From NCBI GenBank assembly GCA_001803205.1, contig MHBE01000059.1:62001-126000 (forward strand): DNA of 64,000 nucleotides. The letters run 5' to 3'. Below are positions 1-8,428 of the stretch, one piece after another (within the stretch, counting starts at the first letter, position 1; each line of letters opens with the position of its first letter). Made by a program: the position numbers and the translations under genes. The notes under the pieces are model-generated. The model was not told where the DNA came from. It searched no databases and saw only the letters and a program-made list of their open reading frames with translations. The DNA is from Lentisphaerae bacterium GWF2_38_69 (GTDB lineage: Bacteria > Verrucomicrobiota > Lentisphaeria > Victivallales > GWF2-38-69).

Positions 1-1128
1 AGTCACACCTTCTTTCACCTTCTGTATTCCTTCTACGATTATTTGTTCTCCTTGCTGTACGCCAGAAGTAACAATATAATATGTCTCGAATTCGTCTTTG
101 ACCTCAATGTGTCTTAGTTCTACTTTTTTATCCTTATTAACCACATATAAGAACTTCCCTGATTGATTCTCCTGAACAGCATCCTGTGGAACAAGAAGAG
201 AGTTTACCGGGTTTGCCTGAGACAACATGACTTTGACATAAGCACCAGGAAGAATCAGGTGATTCGGATTGGAGAAAAGAGCTCTTAAGTTAATTGTTCC
301 TGTCGTTTTGCTGATATTGTTATCTACAAAGTATATCCTGCCTTCAAGAGGATATTCTGTTCCATTTGAGAGAATAAGCTTAGGCACAACATTCTGACTT
401 TTTAACTCCTTATTTATATTTGTTATCTCGCCAGGATCTTTTTTATCTCTTTGAAGGGCGCTGACTAATAAATCTTCGCTGATTGAAAATTGAATTTCTA
501 TTGGATCTATCATGGCTAAAACGCCAAGGGGTTTGCTTGAAGAGCCTACAAGATTCCCCACATCATAATTTGAAGCGCCAAGTTTCCCGTCACACGGAGC
601 AATAACATCAGTATAGCTAAGATTTAAATTTGCTGTCGCAAGTTCTGCTTTGGCTTTCAATAAAGCCCCTTCCATAGAATATTTTGTTTGAGTTGCTCTA
701 TCCATGTCTTGTTGGCTTGTAGCATTTGATTTGATTAGTTTTTCCTGTCTTTCATATTCTATTTTTGCATCAGTGTAATTTGCTTCAGCTTGAAGGAGAT
801 CACCTTGCGCTGAATTACAATCGGCCTGGTATTGATCTTTCTCAATTACAAAAATAATATCGCCTTTTGAAACATAGGAACCATCCTCAAAATTTTTCTT
901 GACAAGAAAGCCCGTGACTCTTGCGCAGAGATCTACTGTCTCTCTTGCAATAGCTTCCCCTATAAAACTCTTAGCAGGAAATATGGGCTTTTCTATTACC
1001 TGAGTAACAATTACATTTTGAGGCGGACGAGAATGTTTTTCTTTAGTACATGCACAAAGAACTATTAAAGCCGTCATCAACATAATGCATGCTAAGTTTA
1101 ATTTAAAAAAGGATCCATGCCCAATCAT
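1..1128 (-). CDS. RND efflux periplasmic adaptor (membrane fusion protein), 3' end outside window
   Basis: Partial gene: 376 codons are open to the window edge, so the C-terminus is missing. The ATG at 1128 has a strong Shine-Dalgarno (AGGAG) in 1131-1138. The N-terminus is a hydrophobic leader ending in LCAC, a lipobox, so the protein is probably an inner-membrane-anchored lipoprotein facing the periplasm. Then come the barrel-sandwich first half (FEDGSYVSKGDIIFVIE), an alpha-hairpin rich in Ala/Gln/Glu, the second half of the lipoyl-like domain (APCDGKLG) and the beta-barrel (LILPGAYVKVML). This is the HlyD/AcrA-family order. An RND pump gene would be expected downstream, outside the window. 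Substrate unknown. Confidence 0.9.
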   Translation of the reverse strand, partial: MIGHGSFFKLNLACIMLMTALIVLCACTKEKHSRPPQNVIVTQVIEKPIFPAKSFIGEAIARETVDLCARVTGFLVKKNFEDGSYVSKGDIIFVIEKDQYQADCNSAQGDLLQAEANYTDAKIEYERQEKLIKSNATSQQDMDRATQTKYSMEGALLKAKAELATANLNLSYTDVIAPCDGKLGASNYDVGNLVGSSSKPLGVLAMIDPIEIQFSISEDLLVSALQRDKKDPGEITNINKELKSQNVVPKLILSNGTEYPLEGRIYFVDNNISKTTGTINLRALFSNPNHLILPGAYVKVMLSQANPVNSLLVPQDAVQENQSGKFLYVVNKDKKVELRHIEVKDEFETYYIVTSGVQQGEQIIVEGIQKVKEGVT

Positions 1129-1400
1129 ATATTCTCCTATATTATTTTTGATTTGTTAATCTCTTTATTAAGCGGATCATCATTTAGAGAGTGGAATTTA
1201 TTTTCATTGTCAAAATGATCAGTATGATAGTAAGTCTAATGAAAAACAGAAAATTTGCATCTTGTCTAAATACAGATTCTGGTAAATAATATACTTCCAC
1301 TTTCAACTGATTAATTTATCAGGAAACCAAAGAAATTGACATTCTAAATCAATTAAGTTATCCTTCTATTAGGTCAGAAAATTACAGGAAAGAAACTCTT

Positions 1401-1592
1401 ATGAATAATGTTTTATTAAAAGATGGCAACAAATACAGCGGCAACTATGTCGCTACAAAATCTTTCTCTGATAGAGCTGTTATCAATTATGGAAAAGACT
1501 TGAACAGTGTTTATAATGAAGCTGTTAAGCGTGGAATAGTTGACCCTGTTGTCTTTTATGTCCCTGAAAAGAATATGGTTCAAATCTACTAA
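1401..1592 (+). CDS. small DUF5678-like protein
   Basis: A 63-aa protein with a GGAAAG-type ribosome site just upstream of ATG 1401. The pattern YSGNYVATKSF, a central acidic helix (YNEAVKRG) and the end VVFYVPEKNMVQIY match my recollection of the DUF5678 family. That family is often encoded next to a retropepsin-like protein, as here. Its stop overlaps the next start (TAATG at 1590-1594), which implies translational coupling. No function is established for the family. The match is from memory and should be confirmed by profile search. Confidence 0.65.
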   Translation: MNNVLLKDGNKYSGNYVATKSFSDRAVINYGKDLNSVYNEAVKRGIVDPVVFYVPEKNMVQIY

Positions 1593-2047
1593 TGCCGCTC
1601 AAAGACTGCTCATTTATCAGAATCAACCCGGACGATATTCTTCGCCCAGCGCTTCCCATTAAAATTATAAATCCTCACACCGGCAAGAGTTTTATTTCCT
1701 ACGGCATCATAGACACGGGCGCTGATGAGTGTGCAATACCGGCAGATATTGCATTTATCCTTGGACATAAACTTGAGGAAGGCAACAAGAAAGAGATATC
1801 AACCGGCAATTGCATTACTGCAGCCTATTCGCACACGACAAAGTTTGAAGTATATCATCCAGATACTTTAAACTTAGCTCTTACAATAAATGACACACCG
1901 ATTGACTTCTAGCCTAACTTGAATGTCATTCTTATTGGAGTCAGAAACTTTCTTGGTAACTATATTTTAAATGTTGACTACACAAAAGAGAAGTTTTCTA
2001 TATTCACCCAACCAAACAAGCGTTATTTCCAAAAAATGGGGAGATAA
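1592..2047 (+). pseudogene. retropepsin-like aspartic protease, interrupted by in-frame TAG
   Basis: The first 106 codons carry the aspartic protease signature IDTGADECAIP near residue 42, with catalytic Asp in DTGA. A TAG at 1910-1912 stops the frame, but the same frame continues for 44 more codons to TAA at 2045-2047. That second part (VILIGVRNFLGNYILNVDY) is the expected C-terminal strand pair of a single-domain retropepsin fold. Full length would be about 150 residues, normal for such proteins. The downstream part has no start of its own, so this is most simply a recent nonsense mutation. Amber read-through or a sequencing error are alternatives. Confidence 0.7.
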
Positions 2048-2077
2048 CTATTTTGGGGCTAAAGAGCGTGTCTAAAT

Positions 2078-2154
2078 TGGTGGCGGCTCTCGGACTTGAA
2101 CCGAGGACCTGCGGATTATGATTCCGACGCTCTAACCAGCTGAGCTAAGCCGCC
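2078..2154 (-). tRNA. tRNA-Met (anticodon CAT)
   Basis: Minus-strand cloverleaf: acceptor GGCGGCT/AGCCGCC, D-stem GCTC/GAGC, anticodon loop ATCATAA with CAT, T-stem CTCGG/CCGAG, and an encoded CCA at 2078-2080. Elongator Met is most likely. The 1-72 pair is G-C, so it is not a typical bacterial initiator. An Ile2 (lysidine) identity cannot be excluded by eye. Confidence 0.9.
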
Positions 2155-2315
2155 ATTCTTTTTAGGAACTTAAATTTAGTAGATTTGCTTCCAATTGCAA
2201 ATTCACCTTTAAAAAGAGTCATAATTAAGATTTAAATCTTTTCATTTGGCTCATTCAAATTGATATTGAATAGAAATATCTTAAGATTTACCGTTGACAG
2301 TTCACAGTTGATTAA

Positions 2316-2378
2316 GGTAGGGACGGCTCTCCGTAGCAGTCCGCTGATTTCGGCGCTTTCGGAGAAAGGCGCCCTACC
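2316..2378 (+). repeat. intergenic palindromic repeat, copy 1
   Basis: A 63-bp GC-rich element in an AT-rich spacer. It starts GGTAGGGACGG, ends GGCGCCCTACC, and has core CCGCTGATTTCGGCG. The core and flanks recur in reverse orientation at 8244-8345. The ends are imperfect inverted repeats, so it can fold as a hairpin in either strand. It lies between tRNA-Met and folD, in the folD 5' region. Confidence 0.8.
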
Positions 2379-2431
2379 TGCTCTTAATTCAATGGCATTG
2401 GTATATAAGTATAATAAAGAGGAGGAAGTAT

Positions 2432-3325
2432 ATGGCTCAGATAATAGACGGAAAAGTTATTGCTCAAAAAATTCATGAAGAAACAGCCAAAGAAGCTGCA
2501 ATTCTAAAGGAAAAACACAATCTTCAGCCCGGCCTTGTAGTAGTACTAATTGGAGAAGATCCAGCCTCGCAGGTTTATGTTAATATGAAAGAAAAAAAAT
2601 CCAAAGAACTTGGATTTCATTCAGAAAAGATTGTTTTAGACAAAAATGCTACAATGGACGAGGTTCTGAAGCTTATAGATAAACTCAATAAAGACCCGAA
2701 AGTTCATGGAATACTTGTTCAGTCACCACCACCTCCACAGATTGACGAAGACAAAGTAATTGAGGCAATTGACCATAGAAAAGATGTGGACTGTTTCCAT
2801 GCTGTAAATGTAGGCAAAATGCTTATCGGCAAGACTGATGGTTTCTATCCCTGTACCCCTTATGGAATAATGAAACTGCTTGAATACAGCAATGTCAACC
2901 CATCAGGGAAACATGCAGTAATAATCGGAAGATCAAATATCGTAGGAAAACCCATGATGTCATTGCTCGTACAGAAAGCCAAAGGTGCCGATGCCACAGT
3001 GACTGTCTGCCATTCAAGAACTAAAAACATGAAAGAATATACATTGCAGGGGGATATTATTATTGCTGCTATAGGTAAACCTGAATTCCTGAAAGCTGAT
3101 ATGGTTAAGAAAGGAGCAGTAGTAATAGATGTGGGCATCAACAGAGTTGAAGACAAAAGTGCTAAAACAGGTTACAAGCTAGTCGGAGATGTGGCATTTG
3201 AAGAAGTCAGCGCAAAAGCTTCTCTTATTACGCCTGTCCCAGGCGGTGTAGGCCCTATGACTATCGCCATGCTCATGCAGAACACTGTCAAGGCATGTAA
3301 AATCCAAAATGGAATTAAATTCTAA
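2432..3325 (+). CDS. folD: bifunctional methylene-THF dehydrogenase / methenyl-THF cyclohydrolase
   Basis: FolD interconverts 5,10-methylene-, methenyl- and 10-formyl-tetrahydrofolate in the cytoplasm using NADP+. The 297-residue length is standard. Visible signatures are the catalytic region [14 protein letters not shown] (Tyr and Lys of the YxxxK motif), [10 protein letters not shown], the dinucleotide-binding turn [11 protein letters not shown] and the C-terminal [14 protein letters not shown]. An AGGAGG site at 2421-2427 fits ATG 2432. fhs at 16838, in the same window, supplies 10-formyl-THF, so the two genes cover the formate to methylene-THF route. It is 14 bp from nagB and probably cotranscribed. 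Confidence 0.97.
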   Translation: MAQIIDGKVIAQKIHEETAKEAAILKEKHNLQPGLVVVLIGEDPASQVYVNMKEKKSKELGFHSEKIVLDKNATMDEVLKLIDKLNKDPKVHGILVQSPPPPQIDEDKVIEAIDHRKDVDCFHAVNVGKMLIGKTDGFYPCTPYGIMKLLEYSNVNPSGKHAVIIGRSNIVGKPMMSLLVQKAKGADATVTVCHSRTKNMKEYTLQGDIIIAAIGKPEFLKADMVKKGAVVIDVGINRVEDKSAKTGYKLVGDVAFEEVSAKASLITPVPGGVGPMTIAMLMQNTVKACKIQNGIKF

Positions 3326-3339
3326 TCATAATATGTTTT

Positions 3340-4074
3340 ATGAAAGTTTATAAATTCCCGACAAAACAGGGAACAGGCATTTCAGCGGCAGAGAAAGGAG
3401 CCAACTTTATCAAACAAGCTATTAATGAAAAAGGCTCTGTCAATGTGATACTTGCCACAGGCGCAAGCCAGTTTGAAATGCTTAATCATCTCACCTCAAT
3501 AAATGGAATTGAATGGAGAAAAGTAACTTGTTTCCATCTCGACGAATACATTGCTCTTCCGGAATCCCATGGAGCAAGTTTCAGAAAATATCTCAGTGAG
3601 AGGTTTCTTGAAAAAGTCGGCTCGGTAAAAGCTTTTAACTTTGTTAATGGTTCTGCAGCCAACACGGCAGAAGAGTGCAATAGACTCGAACAACTTATCA
3701 AAGCAAGCCCTATTGATGTGGCATTTGTCGGCATCGGAGAAAATGGACATCTTGCCTTCAACGATCCCCCGGCTGACTTTGAGACAGAAAAAGCCTATAT
3801 AATCGCCGCCCTTGATATGGATTGCAGAAAACAGCAGATGGGAGAAGGCTGGTTTAAAACAATTGAGGAGGTTCCAAAACAGGCAATTTCAATGAGCATA
3901 AGACAAATACTTAAAAGCAGACACATCATTGTCACTGTTCCTGACAAAAGAAAAGCAGAAGCAGTTAAAAACACAATCAAATGCGAGGTCAGCAACATGC
4001 ATCCGTCTTCAATCTTACAAACTCATCCATCGTGTTATATATATCTGGATAATGAATCAGGCTCTTTAATTTAA
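3340..4074 (+). CDS. nagB: glucosamine-6-phosphate deaminase
   Basis: Converts glucosamine-6-phosphate to fructose-6-phosphate and ammonia. The 244-residue protein has the NagB signatures CFHLDEYI (catalytic Asp) and GIGENGHLAFNDPPADF (catalytic His and phosphate contacts). The length matches the short NagB type that lacks the E. coli allosteric C-terminal extension. It sits directly before nagA and after folD, all on the plus strand with short gaps, indicating a unit for amino-sugar use. Confidence 0.95.
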   Translation: MKVYKFPTKQGTGISAAEKGANFIKQAINEKGSVNVILATGASQFEMLNHLTSINGIEWRKVTCFHLDEYIALPESHGASFRKYLSERFLEKVGSVKAFNFVNGSAANTAEECNRLEQLIKASPIDVAFVGIGENGHLAFNDPPADFETEKAYIIAALDMDCRKQQMGEGWFKTIEEVPKQAISMSIRQILKSRHIIVTVPDKRKAEAVKNTIKCEVSNMHPSSILQTHPSCYIYLDNESGSLI

Positions 4075-4096
4075 ATAATCTTTCTCTCCCTCTTTT

Positions 4097-5032
4097 ATGA
4101 TCAATAAATATATTGATTTACAGATAAATGGTTACAAAGGTGTGGACTTTTCGTCCGCTTCTCTCAGCCATGCAAGCTGTGCTCATGCGTTCAGAGAAAT
4201 TATAAAGAGCCAGACTGTTCTTTTTCTTCCGACAATAATAACAAATCCCATAGAATTGCTGGAAAGAAACCTGAACATTCTCAGCGATGTAGCATCTCTG
4301 CCTGAGTTTACGAATCATGTTCCGGGTATTCATCTCGAAGGCCCTTTCTTCTCTGACTCTGAAGCTATCGGAGCGCATAACCCTAAATATGTCCGGAAAG
4401 CTGATATAAATATTCTGAAAAGATTAATAAACGCATCTGAAAGAAAAATAAGACTCATCACAGTCGGGGCTGATGTACCGGAAATAGCAAAGCTTATCGA
4501 GTTTTCCTGTTCAGAAGGCATAAAAGTTTCTCTTGGCCATCACATGGCGAACTATGAACAAATAAAACTTGCCGCTCAGGCAGGAGCTTCAATCCTCACT
4601 CATCTCGGCAACGGCATACCTAACATGGTTCATAGGCACAACAATCCTATCTGGGGGGCTTTGGCAGTAGATGAACTTAAACTCATGATTGTGGCTGACG
4701 GGCACCATCTGCCACTTGAAGTTATTAAAGTATTTATCAAGATAAAAGGCATTAAAAATACTATGGTAGTCAGTGATGCTGCGCCTCTTGCAGGGCTGCC
4801 TCCTGGGAAATATAAAACGCTGGGAAATAATGTTATCCTGAGAGAGGACGGCAAACTTTTTAATCCGGAAAAAGAGTGCCTTGTAGGTTCTTCGGCCACA
4901 ATGGCGAACTGCATTGATTTTCTATCTCGAACCGGCAAGTTCACAGAAGATGAACTATACAAGCTGGGATATTCTAATCAGTTGGGAATTTTAAACCCAG
5001 AAATAGCAGTTGAGTCGCAACTACTTAGTTAA
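4097..5032 (+). CDS. nagA: N-acetylglucosamine-6-phosphate deacetylase, short form
   Basis: Deacetylates GlcNAc-6-phosphate to feed nagB. Metal and catalytic motifs of the NagA amidohydrolase family are kept: HLEGPFFS (metal Glu), SLGHHMA and THLGNGIPNM (metal His) and VVSDAAPLAGLPPG (catalytic Asp). At 311 residues it lacks the roughly 50-residue N-terminal beta-sandwich strands of typical 380-residue enzymes and starts almost directly at IDLQINGYKGVDFS. No longer in-frame start was found, because nagB ends 22 bp upstream. Activity is likely; the missing segment is the oddity. Confidence 0.88.
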   Translation: MINKYIDLQINGYKGVDFSSASLSHASCAHAFREIIKSQTVLFLPTIITNPIELLERNLNILSDVASLPEFTNHVPGIHLEGPFFSDSEAIGAHNPKYVRKADINILKRLINASERKIRLITVGADVPEIAKLIEFSCSEGIKVSLGHHMANYEQIKLAAQAGASILTHLGNGIPNMVHRHNNPIWGALAVDELKLMIVADGHHLPLEVIKVFIKIKGIKNTMVVSDAAPLAGLPPGKYKTLGNNVILREDGKLFNPEKECLVGSSATMANCIDFLSRTGKFTEDELYKLGYSNQLGILNPEIAVESQLLS

Positions 5033-5123
5033 CTTCGAATTGCAGTGGTCATCACAGCCGCATCTCTTTTCCTAGTACTTACAGCTTACTAGCCAACTGC
5101 AAAATCTGGGATCAACGGTCAAC

Positions 5124-5142
5124 CATACAATTTGATTGTATG
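5124..5142. promoter_or_regulatory. perfect palindrome upstream of uxaBA, candidate operator
   Basis: CATACAAT and ATTGTATG are perfect 8-bp inverted arms separated by TTG, about 130 bp before the uxaB start. The symmetry and size suit a dimeric GntR- or LacI-type repressor site. No regulator gene is adjacent, so the binding protein is unknown. The rest of the 5033-5274 spacer shows no other clear element. Confidence 0.4.
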
Positions 5143-5274
5143 TAATTTTTGAAATCAACCGGAGAATTTTCTATTTCCGATATTGAGTTGCCCTGATTTA
5201 AAAATCAGCTAAAATTTCTTAATATTGAAATTACTTTCTGAACAAAACCTGCCTCTTTAAAATAGGAGAGATGT

Positions 5275-6741
5275 ATGAGTTTGCCGATTCTCAATAATGC
5301 TGTTTATAAAAACCGACAGGATTATCCGATAAGAGTTCTTCAGTTTGGCGAAGGAAATTTTCTGAGATGCTTCGTCGACTGGATGATTAACAGAATGAAT
5401 AAAGAGTGCAGTTTCAATTCATCCGTAGCAGTTGTTCAGCCTCTGGACAGAGGAAATATCGACTCACTAAACAAACAGGATTGCTTATATACTGTTTACC
5501 TGAAAGGCCTTCAGGAAGGCCAGGCAATTGTTCAAAAAGAAGTTATAGATGTTATAAAAAATTGCATAAACCCATACTCTGATTATGAAGCTTATTTAAA
5601 GTTGGCGGAAATAGAAACACTTAGATTCGTTGTTTCCAATACTACAGAAGCAGGCATTGAATACAGCGAAAGAGATTCTTTTAATGACGATCCGCCCAAA
5701 ACATTCCCTGCAAAACTGACTGCGTTTCTGTACAGAAGGTTCATGAAATTCGAAGGAGATTCCCGGAAAGGGCTGATAATAATGCCGTGTGAGCTCATTG
5801 ACAATAATGGAACGCAGCTTAAAAAAATTGTTTTTAAGTATGCTCTATTGTGGAAATTGGGAACAGAATTTTCCAACTGGCTGGAAAGCGCTAATGTCTT
5901 CTCCAATACGCTTGTAGACAGGATTGTGCCGGGATTCCCGAAAGACACAGCTCAGGAGTGCTTCAATGAACTTGGCTATATTGACAATTGCATGGTACAT
6001 GGCGAAATCTTTCATTTGTGGGTAATAGAGGATAAAGATAGAGTTATTCGCAAGGAAATACCTTCAGAAAAAGCAAAACTCAATATACTCTTTGCCTCAG
6101 ACATCACTCCTTACAAAAAGAGAAAAGTCGCAATTCTCAATGGCGCGCACACAGCTATGACTCCGGTTGGCTTTCTTGCCGGCATTGATACTGTAAGAGA
6201 AACAGTCGAACATCCTGTGTTTGGTAAATTTGTAAAGGATGTTATTTACGATGAAATTATTCCGACAATCAATCTCAGCAAGGAAGAGCTGGAAGATTTT
6301 GCGCAAAGCACTTTGAATAGATTCAAAAACCCATACATAAAGCACCTCCTCTTTGATATATCATTGAATTCAACTACAAAATACAAAACAAGAAACCTTC
6401 CGGCCGTTCTGAAAGATATTAAAATAAACAAGGGGAAACTGCCCAAAAAACTTCTCTTCTCATTTGCCGCGTTAATTGCTTTCTATAGGGGTTTAAGGGA
6501 TGACGGCATAAAATACCAACCCAAAGAGAGCCCTGAATTCATTGAAATGTACGCTCAACTTTGGAGCTCCTATTCCGGAACTCAAAAAGACATAACAAGA
6601 ATCGTAAAAACAGTTCTTGGCATGAAAGAGCATTGGGAAGTAGACCTTAACTCTATACCCGGGTTTGAGGAACAAGTTTCCGGATATCTCTATAACATTG
6701 TTACTAAAGGTATAAACAAAGCCATTAAAGAAGTGATGTGA
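5275..6741 (+). CDS. uxaB: tagaturonate reductase (altronate oxidoreductase)
   Basis: NADH-dependent reduction of D-tagaturonate to D-altronate in galacturonate catabolism. The 488-residue protein has the mannitol-dehydrogenase-family N-terminus (RVLQFGEGNFLRCFVDWMI) and the later KKRKVAILNGAHTAM with the catalytic Lys/Asn/His pattern. These fit UxaB rather than UxuB because of the RCFVDW start. AGGAGAG precedes the ATG. Its stop is 1 bp from the uxaA start, so the two are coupled. A uronate isomerase (uxaC) and the KDG kinase/aldolase are not in the window. Confidence 0.93.
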   Translation: MSLPILNNAVYKNRQDYPIRVLQFGEGNFLRCFVDWMINRMNKECSFNSSVAVVQPLDRGNIDSLNKQDCLYTVYLKGLQEGQAIVQKEVIDVIKNCINPYSDYEAYLKLAEIETLRFVVSNTTEAGIEYSERDSFNDDPPKTFPAKLTAFLYRRFMKFEGDSRKGLIIMPCELIDNNGTQLKKIVFKYALLWKLGTEFSNWLESANVFSNTLVDRIVPGFPKDTAQECFNELGYIDNCMVHGEIFHLWVIEDKDRVIRKEIPSEKAKLNILFASDITPYKKRKVAILNGAHTAMTPVGFLAGIDTVRETVEHPVFGKFVKDVIYDEIIPTINLSKEELEDFAQSTLNRFKNPYIKHLLFDISLNSTTKYKTRNLPAVLKDIKINKGKLPKKLLFSFAALIAFYRGLRDDGIKYQPKESPEFIEMYAQLWSSYSGTQKDITRIVKTVLGMKEHWEVDLNSIPGFEEQVSGYLYNIVTKGINKAIKEVM

Positions 6742-6742
6742 A

Positions 6743-8230
6743 ATGAAATCAGCAATCAGAATAAACCCGAAAGACAATGTGGCAGTAGCATTGCAGGGAC
6801 TGGAATCAGGGCAGAGCGTTCAAATTGATGATACCTCAATAATCATAAAAAATAGCGTGAAGAGAGGACATAAATTTGCCGTTACGAAAATTTTAAAAGG
6901 AGAAAGCATAATTAAATATTCGATGCCCATCGGCTATGCCTTGCGGGACATCGAAGCTGGAGAACATGCGCATACGCACAATATTAAAACTAAATTGGAC
7001 GCTCTGGAAACATACAGTTACACTCCTGAATCCGTGAAAAATCTGACTGCGGCAAAAGAACGCACTATTAAAGTCTTCAAAAGAAACAATGCCGAAATAG
7101 GTATAAGAAACGAACTTTGGATAATTCCGACAGTAGGATGCACAAACGCAATCGGGGATCAGATTATTAATGAGTTCAAAAAACATGTCAGCCTTGAAGC
7201 CATCGACGGCGTTTACATCTTCAAACACCCTTATGGATGTTCTCAATTAGGAGAAGACCACGAGAATACAAAAGTTATCCTGCAGGACATGGTTAAACAT
7301 CCAAATGCAGGAGGAGTCCTGATACTTGGATTAGGCTGCGAAAATAACCAGGTTTCAGATTTTCTTGAAACTCTCGGCTCTTACGATAAATCCAGAGTAA
7401 AAGCCCTTGTAATCCAGGATGTAAAAGATGAAGTTGCCGAAGGAGTACTTCTGCTTAATGAATTATTTATCAATATGATGCTTGATAAAAGGGTAGAAGT
7501 TCCCATCTCCTCTCTGCGCGTCGGCCTCAAGTGCGGAGGTTCAGATGGTTTTTCAGGAATTACAGCCAATCCTCTTATCGGCAGATTTTCAGATTACCTC
7601 GTTGCTGCAGGCGGCACCAGCGTGCTTACGGAAGTGCCGGAGATGTTCGGCGCTGAAACAATTCTGATGAACAGAGCCAAAGACGAAGCAACCTTTAAAA
7701 AAATCGTAACTCTTATTAATGATTTTAAAAACTATTTCAAGAGACACGGCCAAACTATCTATGAAAACCCCTCTCCCGGCAACAAGGAAGGCGGTATATC
7801 TACTCTTGAAGATAAATCAATGGGATGCACCCAGAAAGCAGGCTCGTCAAAGGTCGTCGATGTCCTTAACTACGGCGAAAAGATAAAAAGACAGGGGTTA
7901 ACTCTGCTTTATGCTCCCGGTAACGACCTTGTAGCCTCTACGGCACTCGGAGCAGCCGGCTGCCATATGGTTCTTTTTTCAACAGGAAGAGGAACTCCTT
8001 ACGGCACATTTGTTCCAACTGTGAAAATTTCTACAAACACGGAACTATTTGAGCGCAAACCCAACTGGATAGACTTTGACTCCGGCTGCCTTCTCAATAA
8101 TAAAAACTTTGAAGAGCTTACTGAAGAATTTATTGATTACATAGTCGAAGCAGCTAGCGGGAAATATGTAAATAACGAAAAGAACAACTTCCGAGAAATA
8201 GCTATCTTTAAACAGGGCGTAACTCTTTGA
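6743..8230 (+). CDS. uxaA: altronate dehydratase
   Basis: Dehydrates D-altronate to 2-keto-3-deoxygluconate. The 495-residue protein has an N-terminal SAF domain (about residues 10-95, with GYALRDIEAGEHAHTHN) and the UxaA core with YGCSQLGEDHENT, GLKCGGSDGFSGITANP and SMGCTQKAGSS. The conserved cysteines and histidines bind the iron cofactor. It is translationally close to uxaB. Downstream is repeat copy 2, between this gene and convergent mnmA. Confidence 0.95.
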   Translation: MKSAIRINPKDNVAVALQGLESGQSVQIDDTSIIIKNSVKRGHKFAVTKILKGESIIKYSMPIGYALRDIEAGEHAHTHNIKTKLDALETYSYTPESVKNLTAAKERTIKVFKRNNAEIGIRNELWIIPTVGCTNAIGDQIINEFKKHVSLEAIDGVYIFKHPYGCSQLGEDHENTKVILQDMVKHPNAGGVLILGLGCENNQVSDFLETLGSYDKSRVKALVIQDVKDEVAEGVLLLNELFINMMLDKRVEVPISSLRVGLKCGGSDGFSGITANPLIGRFSDYLVAAGGTSVLTEVPEMFGAETILMNRAKDEATFKKIVTLINDFKNYFKRHGQTIYENPSPGNKEGGISTLEDKSMGCTQKAGSSKVVDVLNYGEKIKRQGLTLLYAPGNDLVASTALGAAGCHMVLFSTGRGTPYGTFVPTVKISTNTELFERKPNWIDFDSGCLLNNKNFEELTEEFIDYIVEAASGKYVNNEKNNFREIAIFKQGVTL

Positions 8231-8243
8231 TTTCAATGCTTAT

Positions 8244-8345
8244 GGGTAGGGACGATTGTCCCCACTTATCAACGGACGCCTCGGTAGGGCGACTTTCTCC
8301 GAAAGCGCCGAAATCAGCGGACGCCTCGGAGAGGCGTCCCTTCCC
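8244..8345 (-). repeat. intergenic palindromic repeat, copy 2 (extended)
   Basis: A 102-bp GC-rich element between convergent uxaA and mnmA. It has near-inverted ends (GGGTAGGGACGA on the left; GGGAAGGGACGC on the right, read on the minus strand) and an internal direct repeat CGGACGCCTCGG at 8273-8284 and 8318-8329. The part 8285-8342 read on the minus strand closely matches copy 1 at 2316-2378, including the core around CCGCTGATTTCGGCG. It could serve as a bidirectional terminator. Confidence 0.8.
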
Positions 8346-8428
8346 ACAAAAAACAATATAACGACAAGTCCAAATGAGTCCTTCATTCATTGGTTTAGTG
8401 TCATCCTTGTTTCCATCGGATCAAAATT

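Noticed and set aside
1910-1912. TAG in the retropepsin gene as pyrrolysine or programmed read-through
   Set aside because: No context signal and no pyl genes in the window; a nonsense mutation is simpler.
2155-2431. Tetrahydrofolate riboswitch upstream of folD
   Set aside because: The leader is explained by the palindromic repeat and AT-rich sequence; no conserved THF-aptamer segments were recognised.
2260-2478. 72-codon open frame spanning the intergenic repeat
   Set aside because: It crosses the palindromic repeat and runs into folD in another frame; no ribosome site and no protein-like composition.
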